A stretch of DNA of 62,874 nucleotides from Methylophaga sp. Its GTDB lineage: Bacteria > Pseudomonadota > Gammaproteobacteria > Nitrosococcales > Methylophagaceae. Under the pieces are notes generated by a model. It was not told the DNA's origin and ran no database searches. It was given only the letters and a program-made list of their open reading frames with translations. Below are positions 47,195-57,940 of the stretch, piece by piece. The stretch lies in assembly GCA_002733715.2 (NCBI GenBank), contig NVWQ02000021.1:1-62874 (forward strand), given 5' to 3'. The position numbers were made by a program, and so were the translations under genes. Every line of letters starts with the position of its first letter. Position 1 is the first letter of the stretch.

Positions 47195-47893
47195 TCATTC
47201 GGGGTGCGGGCTTAATTGCCAATCAAAGGATTGTGATAGCAATGTTTTCTTTTTTTGCTTTATGGTTATGGTAATACTTTTAGGAATCTCATTGCCTATA
47301 ATGTTTATTTGACCTTCGATTAATTGCACATGGCGTAAATTTAATGAATGCTCAGCGATAACAAGAGATTGTTCTTCTGATATATTGCTGACCATTTCAA
47401 TCGTGCCGGTGAGGGCCTGGTTAATTTTCTTGCCTTGCGTAATAACGAGTCGGTAGTGAACAATATCAGAATTGGCAGCATCAGAACGTAGAACGAGCTC
47501 ACGAATTTGTAATTTATTGGGACGATCGCCTTGGGTGATTGTTTGGTAAAATAATAGTTCTTTATTAAATGCAGCAAGTTGGTTTTGTTGCTGGCCGATC
47601 TGTTGTTCAAGTTGTTGAATGGTTGCCTTTTGTAGATCTAATTCATATTTATTGCTTTCTAAACGTACATCACTAAGTGAAATATACTTGCCCATTTCCT
47701 CACTTTTATTTCGAAGTTGCTGGTATAAATCATTCAGCTGTTGATATTCTTTAATTTTTTGCTGCTGCACCTGTGTTTCTTTTAGATAAACATAGCGTTG
47801 AATAAGAAAAGTTAACGCGATAGAGGCAATCAATATCATCACATAAAAATAGGGACGATGCTGGCGAACAATAAATTTAGCTACAGATGACAA
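47195..47893 (-). CDS. DUF6776-type membrane coiled-coil protein
   Basis: 232-residue protein with one N-terminal transmembrane helix (YFYVMILIASIALTFLI), a Gln-rich coiled coil at about residues 40-115 and a beta-rich periplasmic domain ending near SPHPE. This family of unknown function usually sits next to a bactofilin and erpA, as here, suggesting a role in placing bactofilin at the membrane. It lies 22 bases after argC. Confidence 0.8.
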   Translation of the reverse strand: MSSVAKFIVRQHRPYFYVMILIASIALTFLIQRYVYLKETQVQQQKIKEYQQLNDLYQQLRNKSEEMGKYISLSDVRLESNKYELDLQKATIQQLEQQIGQQQNQLAAFNKELLFYQTITQGDRPNKLQIRELVLRSDAANSDIVHYRLVITQGKKINQALTGTIEMVSNISEEQSLVIAEHSLNLRHVQLIEGQINIIGNEIPKSITITIKQKKKTLLSQSFDWQLSPHPE

Positions 47894-47915
47894 AGAATTA
47901 ATCCTTCAAAACAAG

Positions 47916-48944
47916 TTATGGTGATACAGCGACAGCATTCAATGCTAAAGATTCATCAAAACCAAACATAATATTCATATTTTGAATTGCTTGGCCTGAA
48001 GCACCTTTAACTAGATTATCAATGACGGATAAGATGATTACAGTATCAGAGTTTTGTGGTTGATGAACGGCGATACGACACATATTGGAGCTTCGAACTG
48101 AACGCGTTTCAGGATGAGAACCTGCAGGTAAAACATCGACAAAAGGTTCATTAGCATAACGTTGTTCAAATAATGATTGTAAATCAACTTGCTTCGTTAC
48201 GGTGGCATATAGTGTCGCATGGATCCCCCTAATCATAGGGGTTAAATGAGGCACAAATGTTAACTTCACATCGTGACCAGCCGCTAGCGATAAGCCCTGT
48301 TCAATTTCAGGTAAGTGACGATGGCCACTGACGCTATAGGCTTTCATACTGTCAGCAGATTCTGCGAGTAATGCACCGATAGAAGCTTTTCTTCCTGCAC
48401 CACTCACACCTGATTTTGCATCAGCAATCAGATGGTTTGGGTCAATGATGCCTTGTTCAAGTAAAGGTAAAAAACCAAGTTGAGTTGCCGTTGGATAACA
48501 GCCGGGAACCGCGACCAGTTGCGCTGATTTTATCGCGCCTCGGTTCACTTCGGGCAAGCCATAAACAGCTTGTTCAATGAGTTCTGGGCAAGTATGAGCG
48601 GTGTTGTACCACTGTTCCCATTGCGTGCTATTTTTAAGGCGAAAATCAGCACTCAGATCAATAACGCGCGTATTTCGTGCAATTAATTTTGGCACAAGTG
48701 ACATGGCGACGGTATGTGGCGTAGCAAAAAAGACCACGTCACAACTAGCGAGCTGTTCAATATCAGGCTGTTGGAATGCTAAGTCAACATGGCCACGTAA
48801 ATTAGGAAATAGCTCACTTACAGCTATTCCAACTTCGCGGCGTGAAGTAATAACGTCGAGTGATACCTCGGGGTGAGCAGATAGTAATCGTAAAAGCTCT
48901 ACGCCGGTATAACCGGTGCCACCAACAATGCCCACTTTAATCAT
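47916..48944 (-). CDS. argC: N-acetyl-gamma-glutamyl-phosphate reductase
   Basis: Third enzyme of arginine biosynthesis, NADPH-dependent. The 342-residue protein has the Rossmann start [18 protein letters not shown] and the catalytic Cys149 in [12 protein letters not shown]. It heads the argC-DUF6776-bactofilin-erpA group. Length and order are normal. Confidence 0.97.
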   Translation of the reverse strand: MIKVGIVGGTGYTGVELLRLLSAHPEVSLDVITSRREVGIAVSELFPNLRGHVDLAFQQPDIEQLASCDVVFFATPHTVAMSLVPKLIARNTRVIDLSADFRLKNSTQWEQWYNTAHTCPELIEQAVYGLPEVNRGAIKSAQLVAVPGCYPTATQLGFLPLLEQGIIDPNHLIADAKSGVSGAGRKASIGALLAESADSMKAYSVSGHRHLPEIEQGLSLAAGHDVKLTFVPHLTPMIRGIHATLYATVTKQVDLQSLFEQRYANEPFVDVLPAGSHPETRSVRSSNMCRIAVHQPQNSDTVIILSVIDNLVKGASGQAIQNMNIMFGFDESLALNAVAVSP

Positions 48945-49013
48945 AGCCGTTGCTCTTTAAAAAATTGTGTTTAAAGAGTATATGATAAAAGAGCGAGGAT
49001 AAAAGCGAAAGGA

Positions 49014-50012
49014 TTATAATTTATTGAGCAAATATTCCAGTCGTTGCTTTTGAGCAAGGTAGTCGCGAACAGGAACATTCGGTTGCTTAAAAGTTAACTG
49101 GGTAATGTATAAATGATAGTCGTTATTTGATTTGCGTAAGCTTAGTAGTAAATCTCTAACCTGAATGAATAGATCCGGTTCATTCGCAGCCCCAGACAAT
49201 TTCTTGGCCCCACAATGTATAGTACATTTTGCATCTTCATCAGGAGACTCCATTGCAATAGTAACGGGAAGATGATGCAGTTTGACTGATATTTTCTTTA
49301 GGGGAAACTCAGTAATTTTGTATTCCGATTTATATTGCTTAGATACGTGGAAAAAATGTTTTGGGATCACTTCTCCTGAGTTTGGGATTGCAGTTAAAAA
49401 TTCGTGAAAGTGATTTATTAGCGTATTTTGGGCAATTTTACTAAATTGCTGTTTAAATAGGCTTCCCAAATCATCCAGAATATAGACCGTTAATTGTGAA
49501 TCTATGGTTAATATAAATAGGCTGATTTGCTCAGGAACTTGGTAGGTAAGAATGATAGAGAGCAAGCCATCCTCATCTAGCATAGAGTCAATTATTGATG
49601 GGTAAAAGTCCAGACGATTATGTGCAAGGTGTTGTAGAACAGAAGTGTCTTTAAGGAGTGGAGAGCTATCACAAAGACCATTTTGCCATTTCAACTGGTA
49701 TAACTTTTCACCTAAAGAAACAATGTATTCACCATTATTAGGGTGTGTAATGTAGTGGTTTAATACTTGCTGATAGCTTGATGCGATACGATTACTAATG
49801 TTTTGCCCATGGTTTCCATAATGGCACCAGCAGGATGTTGTAGATGCAGATGGCTTTGCGGGATGCCAGTGCAATATGGCAGTCAACATTTGTAATAGGC
49901 AATCGTCCCCTTTAAAAATAAAATAATGCCATTGACCCCAATCGGAATAAATTAAACCTTCGATGTTAATAACTAAGTTTTGTTTTTTTATTGGCATAGC
50001 TAAAAGGGTCAT
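49014..50012 (-). pseudogene. cyaA: Class I adenylate cyclase, C-terminal part (frameshifted)
   Basis: This frame continues the preceding adenylate cyclase half. QNLVINIEGLIY and VYILDDLGSLFKQQ match the C-terminal regulatory region of gammaproteobacterial CyaA. It is separated from the N-terminal half by a single-base shift in a homopolymer (T7 on plus, 49983-49989). The MTLLAMPIKK reading at its start is the out-of-frame read of the end of the first half, so no independent start is likely. Glucose-responsive regulation is the known role of this region in E. coli. Confidence 0.75.
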
Positions 50013-51645
50013 CTTGTAGGCTTGATATTTCTAATCCGTGCGGACTCAGGGAGTCACTCGCTTGCTGGTCAATATTAGAAAATAATAATACACGTTCTAT
50101 TTGAGCGGTTTTATCAAATTGCACATCATCAAATAATGTCGGTTTATTGCTAAGGTGTGAGCGTAATAAATGTTGAACTAACTCAATAATCACACTGGAT
50201 GTAACGGTGTGATTTTCATCAGCAATTTTTAGGCGCGTGGCCTTTGAGATTAAGTGGTTATTAACGGCCCAAGCCAGAACATTTAACAGTGAATTATGCT
50301 GATATAAAGGTGTTTTTGAAATGGCGATAGGTCGATCATCAATACACCAGTTATGGGATCGTTTTTTACGATATAAGTAGGCATATTCTTCTGCTTGGCG
50401 AGGGAAAAATGCTAGGGGTAGCTGATTTAGCGTGTCAGCGTGATCATTAAATAATAGATCAAATTTTTGTTGTAATTGTAGACGCGGCTGAGAGGTATCT
50501 AATTTATGTTGTTGTGAAAATTCTACTAGTGTAGTCAAAGAATCAGCTAGTTGCGTACGGACTAACAGAAATAAGGGGCGGGATTGACGATAGTGTAACT
50601 GCCATACCTGATCTAGTTGTTCAGAGATATTATCTTGCCATTGCCAGTCTTTAATTTGAGATTTTATAAACTTCCTACGCCATGGAAAAGTTGCTTGAGT
50701 AATTTTTTTCGATAGTAATTCTTTACTTTTTAGATAAATAGACTGTTGAGCTAAAGCTAAAATAGATGGATCAGACGTGTGTTGACAAATAAACTTATAT
50801 TTTAATATGTTGATATCCAACAGCATGGGATCTGTTTCACCACCAATAACTGCTTGTTTTAAGATGTGGCTCAATGATAATGAATCAGCTTTTTTATGAT
50901 TGTTAAGTAAACAGTCGAAATAAAGAAGGTCAAGGCATGAGTCTATACCTTGGTCTAATGATTTTTTAATGTTAATAGCGGCTAAATTAAAAAGTGCTTG
51001 CTCAGATAATGGTGAGATATCACCGAAATCAATAGACTCTTTTGCATACCGCAGAGCGTATGTTTGGGCTTGCTCCTCAACATTCTCCATCCACCAAGAG
51101 AGGGTATTGCCGGCAAGTAACAGGCCTGAGCAATAGAGTAAATCTAAATCATAGCCAGAAAGGCTTTCAGATAATAATTTTGCTTCATCAAAGAGTCTAA
51201 TTTTGAGAGGAATGCCTTCATTTTTCAACCAAGTAGATATCGCCACGGATTTTTGTTTGAGAAGTGTGATCTGTGCTTTAGAAATAGGCTGAGCATAGAT
51301 CAACCATAATTCAAAATCTTCGCTTGAATTATGGCTGAGTATGCCGTTTTTATTGATGAGGTAGAGTGCCCGAATTGGGTAACGATGCAATGCCCGACGA
51401 GTATAACTAAAGGTTTTACTGTGGCTTTTAGCAGCATTTAAAGCCTGTTTATTAGGCTGATAATCAACAATGCCAACAGGTGTTTCCAGATTTATATATC
51501 CCGGCAGGACATTTGAGTTTACTTGAAATAAAAGCGGCAGGAAATGAAGAATATTTTGATGTTTTGCAGGAAGTAAACTACCTAACCGTTTAATCCTCTC
51601 ACGGTTAAGCGTTTGAAATTTAGCAATCATTTGAGTGTCATCCAT
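49966..51645 (-). pseudogene. cyaA: Class I adenylate cyclase, N-terminal part (frameshifted, degenerate catalytic motif)
   Basis: 559-residue reading frame corresponding to the catalytic and central part of class I (enterobacterial type) adenylate cyclase, which makes cAMP from ATP. FLPLLFQVNSNVLPGY (35-50) matches the conserved FLP-LL-LPGY block. The catalytic nucleotidyltransferase region is altered: E. coli GSTSSVGQSCSSDLDIW corresponds here to INKNGILSHNSSEDFELW. The Gly-Ser pair is lost and the two Asp are Asp and Glu. The frame ends just after A7 in DDPFSYANKKTKL-stop; the missing C-terminus lies in the overlapping +1 frame. It may be a pseudogene or a sequencing error on the homopolymer. 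It follows purH by 22 bases. Confidence 0.75.
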
Positions 51646-51666
51646 CGAAGGATTAACCTCTTTTTA

Positions 51667-53244
51667 TTAGTGGCGGAAGTGGCGCATGCCTGTAAAGACC
51701 ATAGCGATACCGTGTTCATCAGCTGCCGCAATCACCTCATCATCACGCATTGAACCACCTGGCTGAATAACGGCGCTAATACCTGCTTTTGCAGCAAGAT
51801 CTAGACCATCACGGAATGGGAAGAAAGCATCAGATGCCATTACCGCCCCAAGTACGGGAAGATCGGCATCATCCGCTTTAATACCCGCAATTCGACTACT
51901 GACTACACGGCTCATTTGACCTGCACCAATACCGATTGTTTGCCGGTTCTGAACATAAACAATAGCATTTGATTTAACAAATTTAGCCACACGCCATGCA
52001 AATAATAAATCTAACATTTGTTCTTCGTTGGGTGCTATTTTAGTCACTACTTTGAGTTCATCTCGTGTTACCAAAGCCGTATCACGATCTTGAACTAATA
52101 AACCACCCGTAATGCGTTTAAAGTCTAAGCCTTCAGCTTGTTGTGCTGGGAAGTCACCACAGCAAAGTAGACGAATATTTTTCTTAGCGCTGACCACTTG
52201 TTTTGCTTCATCACTAATTGAAGGGGCAATAATGACTTCAACAAATTGACGGTCAACAATGGCTTGTGCTGTCTTAGCATCTAATTCACGGTTAAAGGCG
52301 ATGATGCCACCAAATGCTGAGGTAGTATCTGTTTGGTAGGCTAAATCATAAGCTGTTAATAAGTCATCCGCCGTTGCTACACCACATGGATTGGCATGTT
52401 TAACGATGACACAGGCTGGAGATTCAGGGAATGCTTTAACACATTCAAGTGCTGCATCTGTGTCGGCAATATTATTGTATGACAGTTCTTTTCCTTGAAT
52501 TTGAACGGCTGAACTAATCGTGCCTGATTCGGATGCCGATTCAGTATAAAATGCTGCTTTCTGATGTGGGTTTTCACCATATCGCAACGCTTGCGCTTTA
52601 TTGAACTGGGTATTGAATGTGCGAGGGAAGTTATCTTCACCAGCATCATCAGTATAAGCACCTGTAACCTTGCCTAAGTGATTAGCAATGGCACCATCAT
52701 AATGGGCGGTATGTTCAAATGTTTTTACTGCTAAATCAAAGCGGGTTGCATCATCAACAGCGCCAGTGGCTTCAAGCTGTTCAAGAATGCGACCGTAATC
52801 AGCCGGATCAATGAGAACGGTAACAGATGCATGGTTTTTTGCCGCGGCACGTAACATGGTTGGGCCACCAATATCGATGTTTTCAATTGCCATTGGCAAA
52901 GTGCAATCATCGCGGGCAATGGTGGCTTCGAATGGATATAAATTCACCACCACTAAATCAATGGGAGTAATATCGTGTTCAGCCATAATGGCTTCATCAA
53001 TGCCGCGACGACCTAATAAACCACCATGAATTTTTGGATGTAATGTTTTAATTCGACCATCCATCATTTCGGGGAAACCAGTGTGCTCAGATACTTCTTT
53101 TACGGGTAATCCAGCTTCTTGTAATAATTTTGCTGTGCCACCTGTTGAAAGCAATTCAATGCCTAATTGACTAAGTTGTTGAGCAAGTTCTAAAACGCCT
53201 GATTTATCTGAAACGCTAAGGAGTGCACGTTGGATTTTGTTCAT
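51667..53244 (-). CDS. purH: Bifunctional AICAR transformylase / IMP cyclohydrolase
   Basis: Last two steps of IMP synthesis. The 525-residue protein has an N-terminal MGS-like IMP cyclohydrolase domain ([26 protein letters not shown]) and the C-terminal transformylase domain with [21 protein letters not shown] and the terminal FTGMRHFRH. It lies downstream of fis and ahead of cyaA. Confidence 0.98.
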   Translation of the reverse strand: MNKIQRALLSVSDKSGVLELAQQLSQLGIELLSTGGTAKLLQEAGLPVKEVSEHTGFPEMMDGRIKTLHPKIHGGLLGRRGIDEAIMAEHDITPIDLVVVNLYPFEATIARDDCTLPMAIENIDIGGPTMLRAAAKNHASVTVLIDPADYGRILEQLEATGAVDDATRFDLAVKTFEHTAHYDGAIANHLGKVTGAYTDDAGEDNFPRTFNTQFNKAQALRYGENPHQKAAFYTESASESGTISSAVQIQGKELSYNNIADTDAALECVKAFPESPACVIVKHANPCGVATADDLLTAYDLAYQTDTTSAFGGIIAFNRELDAKTAQAIVDRQFVEVIIAPSISDEAKQVVSAKKNIRLLCCGDFPAQQAEGLDFKRITGGLLVQDRDTALVTRDELKVVTKIAPNEEQMLDLLFAWRVAKFVKSNAIVYVQNRQTIGIGAGQMSRVVSSRIAGIKADDADLPVLGAVMASDAFFPFRDGLDLAAKAGISAVIQPGGSMRDDEVIAAADEHGIAMVFTGMRHFRH

Positions 53245-53274
53245 GAATTGTTTCCGAGATTAATATGTGTGGCG

Positions 53275-53559
53275 TTATAGGCCATAAGTTTTTAATTTTT
53301 TTCGTAAAGTCCCGCGATTTAGGCCTAAGATTTCAGCTGCACGACTTTGATTGCCATTGGTATGTGCTAACGTAGCTTTAAATAATGGCGCTTCTACTTC
53401 AGCTAATAGCATTTCATAAAGGTTAGCAGCCGTATGACCATCTAATTGTTCAAAATAGTCTTGGAGTGCGGTTTCAACGCATTCACTCAGTGGAGCATGT
53501 TTCTCAACATCAGCCAAGCTAAAACATTGATCTGATTTTGAGTTAGCACTATCGGTCAT
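53275..53559 (-). CDS. fis: DNA-binding protein Fis
   Basis: 94-residue nucleoid-associated protein that bends DNA and regulates rRNA operons, supercoiling and recombination. The C-terminal helix-turn-helix NQSRAAEILGLNRGTLRKKL and the preceding GHTAANLYEMLLAEVEAPL helix are characteristic. Its start overlaps the dusB stop as ATGA, so the two are cotranscribed, as in E. coli. Confidence 0.98.
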   Translation of the reverse strand: MTDSANSKSDQCFSLADVEKHAPLSECVETALQDYFEQLDGHTAANLYEMLLAEVEAPLFKATLAHTNGNQSRAAEILGLNRGTLRKKLKTYGL

Positions 53560-54527
53560 GCGGCATCCAATTGGGCAAAAAACTGTTCAGTAAATGCAAG
53601 TTGTTGCTCTGGCAATTCAAGCGTATTCATATGTTGACGGAAAGGATTGCCATTACGAAGACCTTTACTATACCAAGCGATATGTTTACGTGCCATGCGA
53701 ACTCCTATGTATTCTCCATAGAAATCGTACAGGGTATGCAGGTGTTCAATCAAGATTTGTTTTACTTCTGCTAGAGCAGGGTCAGGCAGAACCTCACCAT
53801 GCGTTAAAAAATGATTTATTTGTTGGAATATCCACGGGTTGCCTTGCGCAGCACGACCAATCATCAAGCCATCAGCTTGGGTGTAATCGAGTACTTCTTT
53901 AGCTTTGGCAGGGCTATGAATATCGCCGTTGGCAATGACGGGAATGGCTATTGCCGATTTAATTTCAGCAATAGTATCGTATTCGGCCTCACCACGATAA
54001 GCATCAGCACGAGTTCGACCATGCACGGCTAATGCTTGAATGCCTGATTGTTCGGCAATGCGAGCAATATTAACGCCATTGCGATTATCACCATCCCAGC
54101 CAGTACGGATTTTTAAGGTAACAGGGGCATCAACAGCGTTAACTACAGATTCTAATATTTGACCCACTAAAAGCTCATTTTGTAATAAGGCCGAGCCGGC
54201 CATGACATTGCATACTTTCTTAGCAGGGCACCCCATATTGATATCAATAATATGAGCACCTTGATCAATATTATGTTGTGCTGCTTCGGCCATCACCTTG
54301 GGGTCAGTGCCTGCGATTTGAATAGATCTTGGTTCAGGCTCGCCATCATGATTGGCACGTAATAATGACTTTTTACTGGCCCAGAGTGACTTATTGGCAG
54401 TGATCATTTCAGATACCACCATACCAGCGCCAAGACGACGACATAATTGACGAAAGGGACGATCGGTTACTCCTGCCATTGGGGCTAGGAACAGGTTGTT
54501 AGGTAGGGTGTATGGGCCTATTTTCAT
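53556..54527 (-). CDS. dusB: tRNA-dihydrouridine synthase B
   Basis: 323-residue FMN enzyme reducing uridines in the tRNA D-loop region. LAPMAGVTDRPFRQLCR opens the TIM barrel. The catalytic Cys100 lies in INMGCPAKKVCN, and KIRTGWDGDNRN binds FMN. It is the upstream gene of the dusB-fis pair, and a REP-like repeat lies directly before it. Confidence 0.97.
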   Translation of the reverse strand: MKIGPYTLPNNLFLAPMAGVTDRPFRQLCRRLGAGMVVSEMITANKSLWASKKSLLRANHDGEPEPRSIQIAGTDPKVMAEAAQHNIDQGAHIIDINMGCPAKKVCNVMAGSALLQNELLVGQILESVVNAVDAPVTLKIRTGWDGDNRNGVNIARIAEQSGIQALAVHGRTRADAYRGEAEYDTIAEIKSAIAIPVIANGDIHSPAKAKEVLDYTQADGLMIGRAAQGNPWIFQQINHFLTHGEVLPDPALAEVKQILIEHLHTLYDFYGEYIGVRMARKHIAWYSKGLRNGNPFRQHMNTLELPEQQLAFTEQFFAQLDAA

Positions 54528-54531
54528 TTTC

Positions 54532-54611
54532 CGTCATTCTCGCGGAGGCGGGAATCCAACGATATTGGATATTTGAGATGTCCATGGATCCCCGCGTGCG
54601 CGAGGATGACA
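54532..54611. repeat. REP-like palindromic repeat, class A copy 2
   Basis: CGTCATTCTCGCGGAGGCGG and CGCGAGGATGACAG bracket about 50 bases. It has the same head, the same GGATCCCCGCG block and the same GGATGACA tail as the copy at 4439. It separates the prmA and dusB clusters. Confidence 0.8.
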
Positions 54612-54636
54612 GCGAGGGGTAAGCGATTGATAGTCA

Positions 54637-55509
54637 TCAATGCTTTTGACCTACAAGCCGAATCCACTCATCTTTTAAAACCGGTGCTTTCATATCAAAC
54701 CAAGCTTGGTAGCTTTTACTGACATCTTCAGCTTGAACATCTAAGATCCCTGATAGAACAATAGGTGCACCCGCCTTAGTTAAATTAGCTAAATGCTCAG
54801 CAAGTGATTGCAAAGGGCCAGCAAGAATATTAGCAAGTAATAAATCACACGTCATATCAGGGCAATCATCGGGCAAATAGGTATCAATTTGAACTTCATT
54901 ACGCTTGGCATTAGCCTGTGTAGCTTCCAAAGCTTGCGGATCGGTATCAACACCAATTACTTTTTTGGCACCGAGCAAAGCAGCAGCAATGGCTAATATG
55001 CCTGAACCACAACCATAATCAATCACAACTTTGTCTTTCACATCAGCCTGATCAAGCCAATTTAAACATAGCGCGGTTGTTGGGTGTGTGCCTGTGCCAA
55101 ATGCTAAACCGGGATCGAGCATAATATTGACAGCATTTTCATCAGGTGGCGAATGCCAGCTAGGGCAGATCCATAACTTTTTACCAAACTTCATTGGGTG
55201 GAAATTATCCATCCATTCTCGAACCCAATCTCGATCTTCAACGGCTTCGATGCGATAACTGGGCACTGTTTCAGGTGCGAGCATTCCACCCAGAAGTTGA
55301 ATGATTAAGTCAGTATCGGTTTCTGCATCAAAGAGCGCGGTGACATTGGTTGCCGCCCAAAGAGGTGTGGTACCAATTTCAGGTTCATAGATCGGTTGAT
55401 CTTCATTATCCTGAAAAGTTACCGCGCTCGCGCCACACTCAGACAGTACATCAGATAAGTGATCGGCAGCGTCAGGTGTGCTGTCGAAAATAAACTGGAT
55501 CCACGCCAT
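54637..55509 (-). CDS. prmA: Ribosomal protein L11 methyltransferase
   Basis: 290-residue SAM-dependent enzyme that trimethylates L11. The C-terminal Rossmann-type domain carries VIDYGCGSGILAIAAALLGA (SAM binding) and DLLLANILAGPL (catalytic segment). The N-terminal substrate domain precedes it. It lies 14 bases after accC and ends the dsbD-aroQ-accBC-prmA run. Confidence 0.97.
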   Translation of the reverse strand: MAWIQFIFDSTPDAADHLSDVLSECGASAVTFQDNEDQPIYEPEIGTTPLWAATNVTALFDAETDTDLIIQLLGGMLAPETVPSYRIEAVEDRDWVREWMDNFHPMKFGKKLWICPSWHSPPDENAVNIMLDPGLAFGTGTHPTTALCLNWLDQADVKDKVVIDYGCGSGILAIAAALLGAKKVIGVDTDPQALEATQANAKRNEVQIDTYLPDDCPDMTCDLLLANILAGPLQSLAEHLANLTKAGAPIVLSGILDVQAEDVSKSYQAWFDMKAPVLKDEWIRLVGQKH

Positions 55510-55523
55510 TGTTCGTAACTAGC

Positions 55524-56864
55524 TTAAAGACCAAGTTTCTTTTCAAGATAGTGGATATTGGCGCCACCTTCTTGGAAGTTGGCATCATTCATAATATCTT
55601 GCTGTAAGGCGACATTAGTTTTAATGCCTTCAATACCAATTTCACTTAATGCAGTGAGCATACGTGCAATTGCAGATTCACGAGTAGGACCATGAGCGAT
55701 TAGTTTACCAATCATTGAATCATAATTAGGTGGCACACTGTAGCCACTGTAAATATGTGAATCCATACGAATGCCTACACCTCCAGGTGCATGATAATGG
55801 GTGATTTTGCCAGGGCTCGGCATAAAGGTTTTGGCATCTTCAGCATTGATTCGACATTCAATAGCATGGCCACTCAATATAACATCGTCTTGTGTGAACG
55901 ATAATGGCTCACCTGCGGCTATTTTGATTTGCTCGGCTACTAAATCAATGCCTGAAATTTGCTCAGAAATAGTATGCTCAACTTGAATACGGGTATTCAT
56001 TTCAATGAAATAAAATTCACCATTTTCATATAGGAACTCAAAAGTGCCAGCACCATGATAGTCAATACGAACGCAGGCATCAGCACAAATTTTACCCATT
56101 TTGGCACGTAATTCGGCTGAAATACCAGGTGCCGGTGCTTCTTCTACCACTTTTTGATGGCGACGCTGCATGGAGCAATCACGTTCACCGATGTGTACAG
56201 CATGCCCATGTTTGTCGGCGAGCACTTGGAATTCGATATGGCGAGGGTCTTGGAGAAATTTTTCCATATAAACCATACCATTACCGAATAATGATTTCGC
56301 TTCACTTTTTGTTAATGCAATAGCATTTGTTAGATGGGCTTCGCTATGCACTTCACGCATACCTCGGCCACCACCACCGCCAGACGCTTTGATGATCAAC
56401 GGATAGCCAATTTCTCGTGCAAGCCGTAGATTGGTTTCAATATCATCGCCTAGACCGCCATCAGAGCCAGGTACACAAGGTACGCCGGCTTCTTTCATCG
56501 CTTGGATTGCAGAGACTTTATCACCCATCATGCGAATCGTTTCTGATTTAGGGCCAATAAAGATAAAGCCACTTTGTTCGACGCGTTCAGCAAAGTCAGC
56601 ATTTTCAGATAAAAAGCCGTAGCCTGGATGAATGGCAGAAGCATCGGTAATTTCAGCGGCACTAATTAATGCAGGTACATTAAGATAGCTTTCTGCAGAA
56701 GGTGCAGGGCCAATACATACTGTTTCATCGGCTAATAAAACATGTTTTAAGTCGCGATCCACATCAGAGTGCACAGCAACGGTTTTAATGCCCAACTCTT
56801 TGCAGGCTCTTAGGATTCGAAGGGCTATTTCGCCTCGATTTGCAATAACAATTTTTTCGATCAT
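55524..56864 (-). CDS. accC: Acetyl-CoA carboxylase, biotin carboxylase subunit
   Basis: 446-residue ATP-grasp enzyme that carboxylates biotin on AccB, the first half of the malonyl-CoA reaction. It begins [19 protein letters not shown] and has [12 protein letters not shown] (ATP lid) and [12 protein letters not shown] (active site). It lies 50 bases after accB in the usual accBC order. Confidence 0.98.
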   Translation of the reverse strand: MIEKIVIANRGEIALRILRACKELGIKTVAVHSDVDRDLKHVLLADETVCIGPAPSAESYLNVPALISAAEITDASAIHPGYGFLSENADFAERVEQSGFIFIGPKSETIRMMGDKVSAIQAMKEAGVPCVPGSDGGLGDDIETNLRLAREIGYPLIIKASGGGGGRGMREVHSEAHLTNAIALTKSEAKSLFGNGMVYMEKFLQDPRHIEFQVLADKHGHAVHIGERDCSMQRRHQKVVEEAPAPGISAELRAKMGKICADACVRIDYHGAGTFEFLYENGEFYFIEMNTRIQVEHTISEQISGIDLVAEQIKIAAGEPLSFTQDDVILSGHAIECRINAEDAKTFMPSPGKITHYHAPGGVGIRMDSHIYSGYSVPPNYDSMIGKLIAHGPTRESAIARMLTALSEIGIEGIKTNVALQQDIMNDANFQEGGANIHYLEKKLGL

Positions 56865-56914
56865 GGTAATTTAATCCGTAGTGTTAGACACAAGGCCATG
56901 TTAATGGCGTGACG

Positions 56915-57361
56915 TTATTCGATGATGATTAAAGGTTCATCAAATTCTACTGGATGTCCATTTTCAACTAGAATTGCTTTAACAGTACCGCTGCGATCGG
57001 CTTCGATTTGGTTAAACATTTTCATTGCTTCGATAATGCAGATAATATCACCAGCAGCAACTGTTTGACCGACTTCAATAAATGATGCCGATTCAGGTGA
57101 TGATGAGCGATAGAATGTGCCTACCATGGGTGATTTAACTGCATTTTCAGTGTTGTTTGCTGGAGCCGCAGGCACTTCAGCCGTTGCGGCAACAGGAGCG
57201 GCAATGGCTGCAGCTGCCATTGTTGGTGCTGCCATCATAACTGGAGCAGCAGTGCTATTACGGCTAATGCGCACTGATTCTTCACCCTCGTGAATTTCAA
57301 TTTCAGCTATATCTGATTCTTGAATTAAGTCGATCAGTTTTTTGATTTTTCGAATATCCAT
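56915..57361 (-). CDS. accB: Acetyl-CoA carboxylase, biotin carboxyl carrier protein
   Basis: 148-residue carrier. The N-terminal dimerisation segment ([18 protein letters not shown]) and an Ala/Pro-rich linker at about 38-70 lead to the biotinyl domain with the biotin lysine Lys114 in [10 protein letters not shown]. It lies nine bases after aroQ and 50 before accC. Confidence 0.98.
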   Translation of the reverse strand: MDIRKIKKLIDLIQESDIAEIEIHEGEESVRISRNSTAAPVMMAAPTMAAAAIAAPVAATAEVPAAPANNTENAVKSPMVGTFYRSSSPESASFIEVGQTVAAGDIICIIEAMKMFNQIEADRSGTVKAILVENGHPVEFDEPLIIIE

Positions 57362-57369
57362 GGATAATC

Positions 57370-57810
57370 CTATTGGGTAGTGTGTTTAATAGCTGCTTGC
57401 AAAGCCAGCTCATAGCCTTGTGATCCTAGGCCGCAGATAACGCCTACGGCAATATCTGAAAAATAGGATTGATGGCGAAAAGATTCTCGTGCATGCACAT
57501 TTGAAAGGTGCACTTCTATAAAAGGTATAGCAACTGCTGATATTGCATCACGCAAGGCGACACTGGTGTGAGTAAATGCAGCTGGGTTGATGATAATAAA
57601 ATCAGTGTTATTAGACTGAGCAGCCTGAATTTTATTAACCAAGTCATGTTCAGCATTGCTTTGAAAACTTTCTAGTTGATGACCGTCATTACTTGCTAGT
57701 GATTGTAGTCGGTTTTCAATCTCAGCCAGCGTATCTGCACCATAGTGATCGGGTTCACGCGTGCCTAATAGGTTTAAATTGGGGCCGTGCAGCACTAAAA
57801 ATTTTGCCAT
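57370..57810 (-). CDS. aroQ: Type II 3-dehydroquinate dehydratase
   Basis: 146-residue enzyme of the shikimate pathway. [15 protein letters not shown] contains the catalytic Arg-Tyr block and [17 protein letters not shown] the second active-site region. I start at ATG 57810, giving [13 protein letters not shown]; an in-frame start at 57834 would add eight residues without homology. It heads accB-accC-prmA in its usual order. Confidence 0.97.
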   Translation of the reverse strand: MAKFLVLHGPNLNLLGTREPDHYGADTLAEIENRLQSLASNDGHQLESFQSNAEHDLVNKIQAAQSNNTDFIIINPAAFTHTSVALRDAISAVAIPFIEVHLSNVHARESFRHQSYFSDIAVGVICGLGSQGYELALQAAIKHTTQ

Positions 57811-57940
57811 GGGGTGTTTGCACCTAGAAATCACAATGAAATATGGAGAGAATTTTGCACCAACGAGGATAAAATGTCCAGATATTTCAGAGAAAAACCG
57901 GCTTTTTGTTGCTAAATGTGTCGAAATAGACGGTTAGTTA

